DNA of 64,000 nucleotides from Prorocentrum cordatum (Eukaryota; Sar; Dinophyceae; Prorocentrales; Prorocentraceae). The notes under the pieces were generated by a model. It had not been told where the DNA came from and ran no database searches. It saw only the letters and a program-made list of their open reading frames with translations. A program made the translations under genes and the position numbers. Numbering within the stretch: the first letter of the stretch is position 1; every line of letters starts with the position of its first letter. This document shows, in pieces, positions 1 through 12,129 of the stretch. Where the stretch lies: assembly GCA_963575745.1 (NCBI GenBank), contig CAUYUJ010004998.1, positions 1 to 64,000 on the forward strand, in the 5' to 3' direction.

Positions 1-145
1 CGGCACCTTCGGCGACCCAGCTGGTGGCCGACGTCGTCAGGTGCTGACCAGCACACCGTGCCTCCGCGAGGCCGCGCTCCTGGCCGATGCGCCGCACCGT
101 TCGGGGGGGTGGGGGTGGCGAGTGTTTTTCTTGGTGGTGACGATG

Positions 146-296
146 GTGGGGAGGAGGAGGAGGAGGAGGAGGAGGAGGAGGAGGAGGAGGAGGGGAGGAA
201 GAGGAGTAGGAGTAGGAGTAGGAGGAGTAGGAGTAGGAGCAGGAGCAGGAGCAGGAGCAGGAGTAGGGGTAGGAGTAGGAGTAGGAGTAGGAGTCA
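146..296. repeat. AGG microsatellite grading into AGTAGG/AGCAGG hexamers
   Basis: Pure AGG triplets (about 146-196) pass into AGTAGG and AGCAGG hexamers. Long Arg/Ser/Gly or Pro/Leu ORFs across it are repeat translations. Bases 1-145 show no recognisable gene. Confidence 0.95.
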
Positions 297-1161
297 AGCT
301 AGCCAGCTCGAGCGAGTCAAGCATGGCATGCCCAGTCCCACCCGCCCTCCCACAACATAAGAAGCAAAGCTGGCACAACTGGGGGCCGAAGTCACACCGG
401 CCAGCCGGTGTGGTACAGCTGATGCGGCCGCGATGGCGGTTGCCGACGGGAACTGGCGAGCGCGTGTTGAATGCCGCGCACGCATTGCCAGACGAGTCGA
501 GAATGGCCCGGTACACCGCAGGAAGCCAAGAGGTGGCCGGAGGAAGCCCGACGGTCTGACAGGACACCCCAAAGCATTTTTGTGAAAAAGCATTGGGTTT
601 TTGATGTTTTTAGTGGTCTTTTTGAAATTTTTTTTTTTTTTGTTTTTTTCTGTGTTTTTATGTTGAAATGCTTGCAAACACACGATGTTCGGTAGGATTC
701 TGACATGAACGCGCGAGTGTGCTCTTTGTGGTATTTTTTCCACAGGATTCGCGGCCTGGGTGCATGACAGAGCATCGCGAGTGCACCGCGCGATGACGTG
801 AAATCGCTGGATTTGACCAAATTCTTCAGATTCCTATGGTTTTCCTATGATTTCAGCAAGAGAGCCCAGGCAGGAAATTTGTAGAATGTTTGTGAAAAAG
901 CATTGGGTTTTTGATGTTTTTATGTTGAAATGCTTGTAAACACACGGTGTTCGGTAGGATTCTGACATGAACGCGCGCGTGTGCTCTTTGTTGCATTTTT
1001 TGCAATGGATTATCGCCGTGGACGACAGGACGTCCATGTCGAGAGGAAGAAATAAGAAACATGTTGATTTTGTATTGTTTTTTACAGGTTAGGATGGGCC
1101 GGCCTGAGGGGGGAGTAGGAGTATATTCTAATAAGGAATAAGGATAGGAGTAGGAGTAGGA
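293..1161. repeat. 869-bp tandem duplication, copy 1
   Basis: Begins GTCAAGCTAGCCAGCTCGAG and ends in a short AGTAGG run. It recurs at 1162 with few substitutions. Inside are two copies of an AT-richer module: a T-rich stretch, GTTGAAATGCTTGCAAACAC, then GACATGAACGCGCG and TTTTTTGCA. These modules start near 585 and 890. No coding potential is seen. Confidence 0.9.
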
Positions 1162-1998
1162 GTCAAGCTAGCCAGCTCGAGCGAGTCAAGCATGGCATGC
1201 CCAGTCCCACCCGCCCTCCCACAACGTAAGAAGCAAAGCTGGCACAACTGGGGGCCGAAGTCACACCGGCCAGCCGGTTTGGTACAGCTGATGCGGCCGC
1301 GATGGCGGTTACCGACGGGAACTGGCGAGCGCGTGTTGAATGCCGCGCACGCATTGCCAGACGAGTCGAGAATGGCCCGGTACACCGCAGGAAGCCAGAG
1401 GTGGCCGGAGGAAGCCCGACGGTCTGACAGGACACCCCAACGCATTTTTGTGAAAAAGCATAGGGTTTTTGATGTTTTTATGTTGAAATGCTTGCAAACA
1501 CACGGTGTTCGGTAGGATTCTGACATGAACGCGCGAGTGTGCTCTTTGTGTTATTTTTTGCACAGGATTCGCGGCCTGGGTGCATGACAGAGCATCGCGA
1601 GTGCACCGCGCGATGACGCGAAATCGCTGGATTTGACCGAATTCTTCAGATTCCTAGGGTTTTCCTATGATTTCAGCAAGAGAGCCCGGGCGGGAAATTT
1701 GTACAATTTTTTTGTGAAAAAAAAAACATTGGGTTTTTGATGTTTTTATGTTGAATGCTTGCAAACACACGGTGTTCGGTAGGATTTTGACATGAACGCG
1801 CGCGCGTGCTCTTTGTGGTATTTTTTGCAATGGATTATCGCCGTGGACGACAGGACGTCCATGTCGAGAGGAAAAAATAAGAAACATGCTGATTTTGTAT
1901 TGTTTTTTTACAGGTTAGGATGGGACCACCCGGATGCGCCCGCTATCTGCCGGCCTGAGGGGGGAGTAGGAGTATATTCTAATAAGGAATAAGGATAG

Positions 1999-2003
<5 letters not shown>
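1162..2003. repeat. 869-bp tandem duplication, copy 2
   Basis: Near-identical to 293-1161, including the matching landmarks at 704/1522 and 964/1789. It ends at AATAAGGATAGGAGTAG, where the downstream AGT array begins. Confidence 0.9.
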
Positions 2004-2045
<42 letters not shown>

Positions 2046-2338
2046 TAGTAGTATAGTAGTATAGTAGTATAGTAGTATAGTAGTATAGTAGTATAGTAGT
2101 ATAGTAGTATAGTAGTATAGTAGTATAGTAGTATAGTAGTATAGTAGTATAGTAGTATAGTAGTATAGTAGTATAGTAGTAGAGTAGTATACTAGTATAG
2201 TAGTATAGTAGTATAGTAGTATAGTAGTATAGTAGTATAGTAGTGTTAGTAGAGGAGAAGTAGGAGTAGGAGTAGGAGAGGAGTAGGAGTAGGAGTAGGA
2301 GTAGGAGAGGAGTAGGAGTAGGAGTAGTAGTAGTAAGT

Positions 2339-2375
<37 letters not shown>

Positions 2376-2480
2376 TCGTCGCAATAGTAGCAGTAGCTTC
2401 TTCTCTTCTCTTCTCTCTTCAGTAGCAGTAGAAGTAGTAGTAGTAGTATAGTAGTAGTAGTAGTAGTAGTAGTAGGTAGT
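1996..2480. repeat. AGT triplet and AGTATAGT 8-mer array
   Basis: AGT triplets run to about 2040, then a regular 8-bp unit AGTATAGT to about 2250. Mixed AGG/AGT units follow to 2480. The Tyr/Thr/Leu-rich minus-strand ORF here is repeat-derived. Confidence 0.95.
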
Positions 2481-2484
2481 AGTA

Positions 2485-2570
2485 GTCAGGAGGAGGAGGA
2501 GGAGGAGGAGGAGGAGGAGGAGGAGGAGGGAGGAGAGGAGGGAGGAGGAGGAGGGAGGAGGAGGTCAGAG
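2485..2570. repeat. GGA microsatellite
   Basis: Uninterrupted GGA triplets followed by GGGA variants. One of many GGA/TCC tracts in the window. Confidence 0.95.
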
Positions 2571-3612
2571 GCGCACGAGGGGTGTCGCCGGCCAGGGAGC
2601 GTTTTGGCGTTACAGGAGCTGGCACCACCCGCTGCTGCGACAACAGGAGTCCAGCACCTGGCCGGCGGCGCGGTGTGCTCCCTCCTCCCGCCCCCTTCTC
2701 CTCCCGCCCGTGCTGCCTCCCCTCCCTCTCCATCCTCTCCATCCTCTCCTCCCCGCCCTCTGCCGTTCATCCTTGCCTCCTCCCTCCCGCCTCCTGCCCC
2801 CTCTGTCCTCCGTCCATCCTCGTTTTCTCCGTCCTCCGTCCGCCCTCTCGCTCTCCGCCTCCTCCCTCTCCTCCTCGGCCCGCTCATCGGTAGGGTTGGC
2901 CTGGAGTTTGGCCTGACTTCTCCACCGCTTGTGATCCTGACGTTTGAAATTTCCAACAGTTGTGTGACCTGAGGGCGAACAACCTTTAACTGTGACTCTC
3001 GCCTCTGCGCCGCCGCATTCGATTTCAAGAAAGCCAACAGTTACGCGAAAGGGGGACTAATAGACTTGAGCATTGCGATTTTGCGTTAGCACCGCGCGCA
3101 TTAGTCTTATTTATCGTATGGACACGCGTAGTATCTATGGATTTTCTCCGCAACGCAACGGAACGCAACTCATCCCCCCAGGCGTCGTGGTGCATTCTGG
3201 GACACCCAGGCAGCCAGGTGAGACAAAACTGGGCGTCACGCGCGGACAGCAGCAACAGGAGAGGGAACAGGCGGCGAGGACGAAAGAGGAGGACCCGAGA
3301 CCAGTACGGAGAGCAGCAGGAAGGGTGAGCGAAAAAGGAGGCAGCAGATTATCAAGGAGGGAGACCACGGCACGCAGCGCGCAGCAGCAGGGGGACGGGA
3401 GACACGGAAACTGCAAGCCAAATGAAACATTGAGAGGTCTCGTGAAGCGCTGTGCCTCCTGCCCCGCAGGAGAGCATGGCTGCGTCCAGTGGCGGCCCAA
3501 GCCACCAAATTAGCGGAATCCGAAAAGACTCGCAGGGAATGAGAGGAGGAGAGACAAGAAGATGGAGGCCAGCGCTTGAAGCTGCCTCATATGTTTGGCC
3601 ATCAGTTAAACA
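2571..3612. other. no gene recognised
   Basis: Contains a C/T-rich stretch (2680-2880) and ordinary-complexity sequence around 2900-3600. I see no domain, SL relic or convincing exon on either strand. Confidence 0.6.
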
Positions 3613-3905
3613 TTGCGCAACATAGCAGCAACTTGGATCGATACCAACTCTTCTCTAATATCGGACTCTCGCATGACACGCATTCAGAAGGTAAAGCCTG
3701 ACATGCAGGCATCTGCATGTAACTTTTACGCTGACGGAAGGCGTTTCCTCTTCGCTGGCTTTTTCTTGATCTTTATGATCCTGCTTGCTGTTATTTGTGA
3801 TACTTCGCAAGGGACACGGAGGGCACGTTCTTTTCGAAGTGGGGCTCGTGTAGAGAATTGTGAGGAGGGGACCTGTAACGGGGAAGTGCATTGTAGCATC
3901 GTTGC
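3613..3905 (+). CDS. candidate exon with one transmembrane segment (weak)
   Basis: An ATG-started frame at 3613 gives about 95 residues of normal composition before it runs into a TCC microsatellite at 3902. A hydrophobic segment of about 18 residues (LFAGFFLIFMILLAVIC, about residues 47-63) looks like a membrane anchor, followed by a basic, Cys-containing stretch. There is no SL relic, homologous domain or clear splice site. It may be a chance ORF. The remaining 225 residues of the frame are microsatellite translation and should not be counted. Confidence 0.2.
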
Positions 3906-4245
3906 TCCTCCTCCTCCTCCTCTTCTGCCGCCCCTCCTCCTCGTCCCCCACCCCCTTCCTCATCCATGCCTCCATCGCTCTCCTCCTTCCACTCCCCCTC
4001 TATCGCCTCTCCTATACCTTATCTTCTCCCCCTCCCCCTCCTCCTTCTTTCTCCTCCTCCTTCTCCTGCTGCTCCTCCTCCTCCTCCTCCTCCTCCTCCT
4101 CCTCCTCCTCTCCTCCTCCTTCCTCCTCCTCCTCCTCCTCCTCCTCCTCCTCTCCCCTCCCCTCCTCCTCCTCCTCCTCGTATCTCCTCCTCCTCCTCCT
4201 CCTCCTCCTCCTCCTCCTTCTCCTCCTCCTCCTTCCCCGTCCCCC
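3902..4245. repeat. TCC/CTC microsatellite
   Basis: Long TCC triplet tract with interruptions. The Pro/Ser/Leu and Glu/Arg/Gly ORFs on both strands are its translations. Confidence 0.95.
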
Positions 4246-4637
4246 CTGAAAGTCCCCCCTCCCCCGCAGCCCCGACTGGCCTCGCCCCCGACCCCCCTCC
4301 CGGCCTCCCCCCGCCCCTGCGGGAGCGCCCGCGCCGCGCGCCGCGAGACGAGCAGCGACCGCGCCGGGGAGGTGCGCCCGCGGCCGACCGGGGCCGGAAG
4401 CGCAGGGCAATCGCGCACGCGAGCACGGCAAAACCTCAGGACCCGTTTCCCTCAGGACTCGTTTCCCCCATGGCAAGACGAGGAGGACGAGAACTCGGGC
4501 GTCGCTCCGTGGAGGGGCGACAGGTGTGTGGGGGAGGAAGGTCCACTTCTCGGGCTCCAGGTGCCCCCCTTCTGAGCCCTCAAAGGCCCCTGTTCTGGGG
4601 GTGACGACACAAAAGTCGGCGGCGAGGGGGGGGGGGA

Positions 4638-4795
4638 GTGAGAATGCGAAGGCCCTCTCAGAAGGCAGCGGGGCTTCTCCGGAGCGCTCGCGCCTTCCGA
4701 GAGGGTTTCTGTGTCTTCGGGGAAGGCTCAGGAGACCTCTCAGAAGGCCGGGAGACTTCCGAGCCTTTTGAGAAGGCCCGCCCCTTCTCACTTCC
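4638..4795. repeat. GAGAAGGC/GCCTTCTC palindromic array A
   Basis: Repeated short units such as CTCAGAAGGC, GCCTTCCGAGAGG and TTGAGAAGGC in both orientations, so neighbouring units can pair. Related arrays occur at 7100-7215, 7380-7480, 7735-7800, 12395-12440 and 14325-14480. Confidence 0.7.
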
Positions 4796-4904
4796 CCCCG
4801 GGCTGGTCGCCGAAACGAAAAGTAAATTGGGCTGCGTGGAATCGGAGCGGCCAGGCGGAGTCGCATGGACCGAGCCGAGTCGCGGGCGCTCGTTCCCCTC
4901 CATT

Positions 4905-5225
4905 CTCTCCTCCTTGGCTCGTCCTTGCCCTTGCTCTTGCCCTCCTGATCCCCCCCCACCTCCGCCGCGCCCTCCTCTTCCACCACCAGCTTTTCCTCCT
5001 CATCCTCGCCCTCCACCTCCTCCCCTCTTGCTCCTGCAACCCGCCCTCCACCTCCACCTCCAAGTCGCCCTGTACCTCCTCCTCCTCCTCCTCCTCCTCC
5101 TCCTCTGCGTCCGCCTCGCCATCCACCTCCTCCTCCTCCTCCTTTACCTTCTGATCCTCCTCCTCCTCCTTTACCTTTACCTTTACCTTTACCTTCTCCT
5201 CCTCCTCCTGCTCCTGCCCTCGCTT
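4905..5225. repeat. CTC-rich tract with a CTTTAC hexamer run
   Basis: CTC triplets interspersed with CCACCTC, and a short TTTACC hexamer array at about 5168-5192. Confidence 0.9.
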
Positions 5226-6190
5226 CTCTCCGGAAGCGGCGGGGCACCTGGCGCTCTGCTGAAGGCCACAAAAGGGACCTGGGCCCCGATGCCCTCAGGA
5301 AGGTCCCTGCGGACTCCCGGGGATCTCTCACACTTTTACGTCGCAGCGCGGCAGAGGCGATCCGCACGCGCGCCTGGGCGAGACCGGGGCGCGGAATCGC
5401 GAACTATCCCGCGTGCAGGAGGGGGGAGGCGAGGGAGGCGGCCGCGGGAGGGGGGTCCGGGCGCGGGGGACACTCGCGCAGCCGGGCTGCGGCGAGCGGG
5501 CGGGGGCGGCCGGGCTGAAGAGCAGCCGCTGGCAGCCGTCGCGGGGCGGCATCGCGATGCACCCGCGGGTATCTCTCACACACCTCTTGCAGAAAGGTTG
5601 GGGCCAATACGAAACACGATCCTGGCGGGTATGCCTTGGCTGCCGCCGTCCACCAAAAACATCCGTGGTTGTGCCGCCCCCCCCCCCCCAAGCGCGGGGT
5701 GAAGGCGAGGGTGATTGCAGATGGGGCCCCACTCATGGCTCCGAATCTCTGATCCGTGGCCTACACGTGGACGCACAGCCGAATCATCGAAACGGACGTC
5801 ATCGAAGAACAAGGTGCTTACATCCCCTGAAGATCAAATATGGTCCTAACGTCTGGACGAAGACAAACGCTGGTGCACGCCTCCTTGTGCGAACTATGGG
5901 CAGGATGCTCCATGATTGCGGGGAGGAATGCTATGGTTCCAGGCATCATGCAAGAAGGAGATCGTGGTGCGGGGCCAAAATCGCCGGCCCCCTTGTGGGG
6001 CCACCAGGCTGTAGGGCGAAGCTGCTGCTCCCTGCGCCACTTGCAGTTTCAAGTCTCCAATGTTATCATAGTCCTGCTTTCTGCTTCCCACTGTAAATTG
6101 TTGAAGTCCGCGCGAGGGGGGAGCCCCAAACAAGCAATTTGCCACGCCACGCCCGGATCGCAATCTCTGAATTCATGGGGGGGGGGCGTG
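5226..6190. other. no gene recognised
   Basis: GC-rich sequence to about 5560, then average-composition DNA. ORFs here overlap each other on both strands without any recognisable domain. Confidence 0.55.
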
Positions 6191-6194
6191 GGAC

Positions 6195-6490
6195 ACTTAT
6201 GCATGAGGTTCGCCCCCGAGGCCATACTCGTAAATTACGCAATGCTCGGTCCCCGAGGCAACAGACGTTAGAACATTATGCAGTTTATGCGTCCCCGAAG
6301 CAATCGCGTCCCCGAAATCACAATCCTGCGCACATTGCACAATATTCGCGTCCCCGAGGCCATAAACCATCGCAAATTACTTAATTGTTGCGTTCCTGAG
6401 GCAACACGCCCTTGTAAATTACACAATGTTCGCGTCCCCGAGGCCATACACCCGTGCAAATCACACCATATTCGCATTGCCGAGGCCAAG
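6195..6490. repeat. ~43-bp degenerate minisatellite
   Basis: The core CGTCCCCGAGGC recurs at about 6214, 6250, 6289, 6309, 6349, 6393, 6435 and 6477. It is separated by AT-richer spacers of the type CAAATTACACAATGTTCG. Eight degenerate units. Confidence 0.85.
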
Positions 6491-6700
6491 AGTGCGCCAA
6501 GGCGCCCGAAGGTGGTTCCAAGACGGCCCAGGAGGGCCCCAAGTTCGCTCCAAGAGGCCTCCCGAAAGTCCCAAGAGGCCCAAATCATTGATTTGACGAA
6601 AATTTTTGCAGGACTCTCGCATTTTCGGCTTTCCGACGCTCCAGGACGGCTCAAGAAGCTCCCACGACCGCCCCAAGACAGCCGAAGAGGCCAGGATAAT
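6490..6700. repeat. CCAAGAGGCC-type array (locus 1)
   Basis: Irregular repeats of CCAAGAGGCC, CCAAGACGGCCC and related strings. The same family, in the opposite orientation, hosts the retrogene insertions at 49.9/51.5 kb, 53.4/54.9 kb and 56.0/58.2 kb. Confidence 0.7.
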
Positions 6701-7084
6701 GCCAACGTCTCAATATGCACTGATGATTCCTATCCGCCCCCGCATGATGTTCCCAGATGCGCCAAGGCAGCGAAGAGACGCACCGACGCGACTCTGATAT
6801 GTCCCATTCTGATAGACAGGGGGCTGGCGGCAGGGGGCAAAGCCTTACGGATATTGGCAATCACGACTTGCAAGGTTCTCTTCTTTGAGAGGTGCCGCCC
6901 TAGGCCCCGCACCTGGGTGCTCGGGAGCAGTGGCAGCGGTGTGCGACGGGCGTCAGGTGTAGTACGATGCCTAGCCGCAGACCCATACTCGCACTGTAAA
7001 CCTACAAGGGCTGCTGCCACCCTGCTTCTTCGTCGGGGCTCTACCCACAAGAACACGGAGGTGTGATTGGTTTATCCCCGGATG
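6701..7084. other. no gene recognised
   Basis: Average-complexity DNA without a supported ORF, RNA gene or repeat. Confidence 0.5.
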
Positions 7085-7099
7085 CTGGATGATTGGCAA

Positions 7100-7480
7100 A
7101 GTCAGCCTTCGTGGAAGGGCCTGGAGGCCTCTGAGAAGGCTTCCCCCCAAAACTGGAATGGCTGAGAAGCCTTCTGCCTTCTTAGAAGCCCCTCCGGCTT
7201 CTCAAAGGCCGCCCTCTCGTGCCACCCCCCTGTGCGCGCCGCCAGGAGACTGTGGAGGAGAACCTCCTCCTCCTCCTCCTCCACCGCCTTCCTCTCCTCC
7301 TCCCTCCTACGCCTCCTCCTCCTCCTCCTCCTCCTCCTCCTACACATTGTGCGCTGCCAGCACCTCCCCAGCAGCGAGAAAGCCCCGCCCGGCCCGGCGC
7401 CCTCCTGCGGCCCGCGGGGCGCTTCTCAGGAGGCGGGGGCCCTCTTAGAGGAGCCAGGAGGCTTCAAAGAAGGCGTGAGC
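7100..7480. repeat. GAGAAGGC arrays flanking a CTC microsatellite
   Basis: GAAGGC/GCCTTC units at 7100-7215 and again at 7425-7480 bracket a CTC triplet tract (about 7257-7345). Same family as 4638-4795. Confidence 0.75.
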
Positions 7481-8380
7481 TCCATGGAGTTATCCTAGGA
7501 CTCTGGAGAGCCAAATGGGCCTGCGAGCTGAAGGCGGGCATGCGGGGCCGTTGGGCGTGCGCAAGATGTGAACGCTGGCATCCTAGGTGCTAATGCTTTC
7601 GAGCATGCCTCAACGAATTCAGAGTGGTCGTTTTGACTGTCATCGTTTTGGGTATGCCCCAACGGGTTTAGAGCGGTGGTTGCCTATAGGACAATCAGAA
7701 AGGGAGCCCAAACGAAGGCCCCCGAGAAACTGGGATTGCTGATGAGACGACCCCTGCCTCCTCAGAAGCTCCGGTCGCCTTCTTTTAGAAAGGCCGCGTC
7801 CCTTGCGCCATCCCCTTGTCCAGGCAGTGCCGCGAGGGCAAATAGGGCGGCCGCCTCCTCCAGGAAGCCCCCCTCTCCCCCCCCCCCCCGCGACCTCCCT
7901 GGACACCCCCCCAGAACCCCACAGGGACCCCCAGGAATGCCTCACAGAATGTCCAAAAAGCCTCCTCGATCCTCGCCCCTCCCTCCTCCTCGATAAAAAA
8001 TTACGCGCGCTGCCAGCCCCTCCTCCAGAGGCCTCCCAAACGGGGTCCGAGCATATGGTGTCGGAGGATCGCTCCGCGTCGGCAAGGCATCGCCAGTGCA
8101 TCGGCGCCGTCGGCGTGGAGAAAGTCGGGCTCCACATCGCGGTGTATCGCCGATGCATCGGCGATGCGGCACGATCCTCGGACCCCCTGGCCCCATGTGG
8201 GAGGCCCAAACCCTCAGCCGCGAGAAGGTCCCGCCCGCCGCGGCGCCCTCTCGCGGTCCGCGGGGCCCAGCTGGTGCAGCTGCACCGCCGCGGGCGCAGG
8301 CGCGTCCGCGAGCGGGGCGGTGGCGAGGCCGGTGGTGAGCTGGGCCTGGCGCCGCCGCCGCTGGTCGTCGTCATGCGTCG
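7481..8380. other. no gene recognised; local repeats
   Basis: Contains another GAAGGC patch (7735-7800), a poly-C run near 7876 and a locally repetitive GCATCGGCG patch (8090-8165). No protein family is recognisable on either strand. Confidence 0.55.
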
Positions 8381-8630
8381 GGCGGCGTCGGTCGTCGTGG
8401 TCGTGGTCGTGGTCGCGGTCGCGGTTGTGGTCGTGGGGCGGAGTCGGTCGTTGGGCGGCGTCGGTCGTCGGGCGGCGTCGGTCGTCGTCGGCAGTCGTTC
8501 GTCGGCAGCGTCGTTCGCGGTCGTCGTTCGTTGGCGGCGTCGCTCGTCGCTCGTCGGTCGGCGGCCGTCGGTCGTCGTTCGTCGTCAGTCGAGGTCGTCG
8601 TCGTCGGCGGCGTCGTGGTCGTTAACACCT
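8380..8630. repeat. GTCGTCG/GGCGGCGTCG degenerate array
   Basis: Overlapping GTCGTC, GGCGTCGGTC and TCGTTCG strings with no fixed period. Val/Arg/Ser ORFs across it are artefacts. Confidence 0.85.
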
Positions 8631-9070
8631 GCAACAGACGCGGAGGAAGATGACGACGAATCAGCAACAACTGCACGCAAGCAGCTCGACGGGAAACGGC
8701 ATGACACGCACGCGGGCATACATTCTCGACGTCGGCGATGTGCGCAAGTGTGACGGCGGGGAACGCGAGGGTTTTTGGCCCCTCCTGGGGCTCCGGGTCT
8801 GGCTGACAAAGTGCGACCGCAGCTGTGCGTTTTGATTTCTGCCGGCGCCCACATGCAACATTGGAACCCACACATCTCCTCCTCTGGGGGTCGGCGACAC
8901 AGCGTGGAACTCTCGAGCACAAGGTCAGCGTCTCAGGCGGCCGCAGGACAGCCTGCTGCCTGCTGGGCCCGCCCCCTGCGCGCCCAGGCCGAGGCGGCAA
9001 GGCCGACTGAAGGGGCGGGGCTGGACGTGGGCCCGAACAGGCGCGGCTGGAGGATTGAAGGGACTTACCT
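8631..9070. other. no gene recognised
   Basis: Average-complexity DNA between two arrays. No supported exon or domain. Confidence 0.5.
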
Positions 9071-9071
9071 C

Positions 9072-9096
9072 TGATGATGACGAAGATGGTGACAGA

Positions 9097-9175
<79 letters not shown>

Positions 9176-10126
9176 GTGGTGATGATGCTGCTGATGATGG
9201 TGGTGATGCTGGTGGTAGTGATGATGGTGATGGTGATGGTGATAAGGATGACGAAGACGATGATGATGATGCTGCTGAAGGTGACGATGACGATGCTTGC
9301 GATGATGACAATTATGACGGTGATGGTGGTGACTACGATGACGATGATGATGCTGATGCCAAAGACGATGTACATGACGATGGCGATGATGATGGTAATA
9401 CTGATGCTGATGGTGACGATGATCATGACGGTGGTTAGGATGATGGTGATGATGATAATGATGACGATGATGTCAATGATGCTGGTGATGATGATGATGA
9501 TCTGGATTCTGACAATGATGGCGACTGCAATGATGATGACGATGCTGATGATGCAGATGGTGATGCTGCTGCTGCTGATGATGATTATGACGCTGACGCT
9601 GATGAGGATGCTGATGCTGCTGATGATGATAATGATGATGGTGATGCTGATGATGGCGATTATGATGATGACGATGACGATGATGACGGTGATGATGCCG
9701 ACAACGGCTATAGAGGTGCTGATGTTGATGCTGACAAAGATGACGATGTCGATGATGACGATGATGATGAGCATAATAACGATGATGGCGATGATGATGC
9801 TGATGATGATGGTGGTGGTGGTGATGATAAGGATGATGCTGCTGCTGATGATGGTGATGGTGAGGATGATGACGCTGCTGCTGCTGATGCTGATTACGAT
9901 GATGACGATGGCGCTGCTGATGAGGCTTATGCTGCTGATGATGCTGCTGCTGATGATGATGACGATGATGCTGCGGATGAGGATGATGCTGCTGGTGCTG
10001 ATGCTGATGCTGCTGCTGCTGATGATGATGACGATGCTGCTGATGATGCTGATGGTGATGATGATGAGGATGATAAGGATGATGCTGCTGCTGATGATGA
10101 TGATGATGCTGCTGAGGATGATGGAT
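9072..10126. repeat. ~1.05-kb GAT trinucleotide array
   Basis: GAT triplets dominate, with in-phase GCT, GGT, GAC and AAT variants. Phase is kept over about 350 triplets, giving poly-Asp, poly-Met and poly-Ile/Ser frames on both strands, none of them credible proteins. Confidence 0.97.
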
Positions 10127-10223
10127 GGATGGGAAGACGGCGAGCGTAGAAGGGCAGAGTTTGTCCACTCTGCCTGCCATGCCCTCCTGTCTCCTTGGAC
10201 GGTGGGACGGCCTTGCACAGGAG

Positions 10224-10530
10224 AAGGATGAGGGGGGGAGGAGTAGGAGGGGGAGGAGGGGGAGGAGGAGGAAGAGGGGGCATAAGAGAAAGACGGTGAT
10301 GGTGATGATGATGATGAGGAGGAGGAGGAGGGGGAGGAGCCGGAGAAAGCTCCTTCGTCTCGAGGGAAGGTTGGGGGTGGTGGGGTGGGGGCTGGCTCCT
10401 TCGCTCGATCGCCCGCGCCGCGGCGTGGCCGCAGCGCCAGCTAGGAACATGAGGAGGAGGAGGAGGAGAATGAGGAGAAGAAGGAGGAAGAGGACGAGGA
10501 ACGAGGAGGCTGGACGACGGGGGGGAGGGG
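10224..10530. repeat. GGA/GAT purine-rich tracts
   Basis: GGA tracts at about 10224-10275, 10318-10345 and 10450-10535 with a short GAT run at about 10294-10320. Confidence 0.9.
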
Positions 10531-10535
10531 AGGGA

Positions 10536-10911
10536 GGACTATCGGGACCATCGATCGGTGCACCAGGGTGCGGAGACGGAGAGTACAAGCGAACTTCGGC
10601 CTACCCCCCCTCCAGGGAGCAGCGCCAGCAACGGCCTCGGCTAACACTCGCGCGTGGCGGGCTGCTCGGACACGTGAGGTCAGGACCGTGGCCCGCAAGA
10701 AACAGGGTAGAACGATGAGGGGGAGGACCGACCGTGGAGGAGGAGGGGGAGGAGGAGGATTGCCGTAGTAAACTTAGGACACGTCATCATCGATGCTGCA
10801 ACGCACCCTCACGTCCCAAGTCCCCTCATCGTGAATCCCTGAACGCGTCCCCTGCCACTTCGGGAGTACCTCCTTAGCAGGCGGGAGCCCCATGGGCTGG
10901 CCATTCAAGCG
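10536..10911. other. no gene recognised
   Basis: Average-complexity DNA with one short GGA run near 10735. Nothing supported. Confidence 0.5.
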
Positions 10912-11102
10912 AGAGCCTTGTTTTGAAAAGGATCCGCCCTCCAGCCGTGTAACTGCTGCTCCATGTAGAGCCTCCCTCCAGCAGTTAAGCTGTTGCACAA
11001 TTCTTTACGCCTGATACCGTGATTGAAACGGTTCCAGCATATTCCTATTGCTGCAACAGAGACGCCCTCCGTTCTTGAGGTTGTTGGAATATATGAAGAC
11101 GA

Positions 11103-11145
<43 letters not shown>

Positions 11146-11520
11146 GGGTCACATCGAGAACCACATTTCGGAGACGGGCTACCCTCGATTCGTGTAACTG
11201 ATGTAAGCTTTGAAACCGGATCTAATGTTCGAGGCTCTTCGGCTAGAGCCAAAGGATGAAACCGACCCGCCCACCAAAACGAATGTGCGCGGCACTGAGA
11301 CGAGAGCCACATCTTGAAAACACATCGCCCCCTGTCAATATAAATATTGAAACTTTTACGACCGACGTGCCCAACGCTCAAACTAATGAGACCTTTTGGA
11401 AACCAGTCGCCCCCATCCGTGTAACCGTTGAACATGTTGAAGATGATAATGCGCGGCACTCAGGGGAGAACCACAATTTTGAAACCACCCTCGCTCCATC
11501 GGTGTAGCCATTGAAAATTT
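10912..11520. repeat. degenerate ~80-bp repeat, about six copies, interrupted by a GT array
   Basis: Copies begin near 10912, 11154, 11240, 11303, 11386 and 11467. They share GAGAACCACATTTTGAAA, a CGCCCCCATCCGTGTAACCG-like middle and TTGAAAATTTC. A GT dinucleotide run at 11104-11143 splits the first two copies. No function is apparent. Confidence 0.7.
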
Positions 11521-11699
11521 CACACCTGAAGGCCACAAACAACGGGGAAATCTTAGGTGAAACACCCAGCCGGTCTTACCGACCCGTCTCGTGGTGCGGC
11601 GGGGAGGAAGTACATATTCACAAGAAAGAGTGATGGACAAGGACGGGGAATGTGGGAGGGCGTGGAGGAAAACCAAACGACGCAAGCAACAACTTTCGA

Positions 11700-11806
11700 A
11701 TGCCGGCGCGGACTTCGCGGATCGGCGCCGGGCGCCCCTCCCCCAGAGCACGGAGCGCCGGGGGGCGGCCCAGCGCAGCTCCAAGGAAGCCGCGCGGACT
11801 TCCCAA
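11700..11806. mobile_element. foldback (MITE-like) repeat, copy 1
   Basis: Inverted arms of about 25 bp: GGCGCGGACTTCGCGGATCG on the left pairs imperfectly with CCAAGGAAGCCGCGCGGA on the right. The interior holds CACGGAGCG and GGGGGGCGGCCCAGCGCAG, also seen in copy 3. No coding capacity. Confidence 0.6.
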
Positions 11807-12129
11807 AACGTGTGCTTATTCAGTGTGGTTTCTTCCTCGATGGGGGAGGTACGAGGCATGTAGGGAGCCCGCAAAAGACGTACGCGCCCAACCACGTACG
11901 TGAACACGGCCCCCCAGTCCGCGAGACCAGCCTCGTGATACGAAGGTTCGCGCAGTGCGTACTCTCGAAACCAACGTGGATTCCTGAGTAGGTCGGAGAC
12001 ATGGACCCTGAGCCGTGATGCCCACGACCCCCCCGAAGCCCGGAAGCGGGAGCCCGCGCCCAGCCTGGTGCCGCGCCAGCTCGGCCTGGGCGGGGCCCGA
12101 AAAGTTTTCGCGGAGCATACCTCGCACTC

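Noticed and set aside
6648-6660. SL relic at GGACGGCTCAAG
   Set aside because: Only GGCTCAAG matches; the preceding bases do not fit ATTTT. It is explained as a unit of the CCAAGAGG array.
9072-10231. Long poly-Asp, poly-Met and Ile/Ser ORFs (up to 615 codons)
   Set aside because: They are three-frame translations of a GAT triplet array in constant phase and lack any normal-composition domain.
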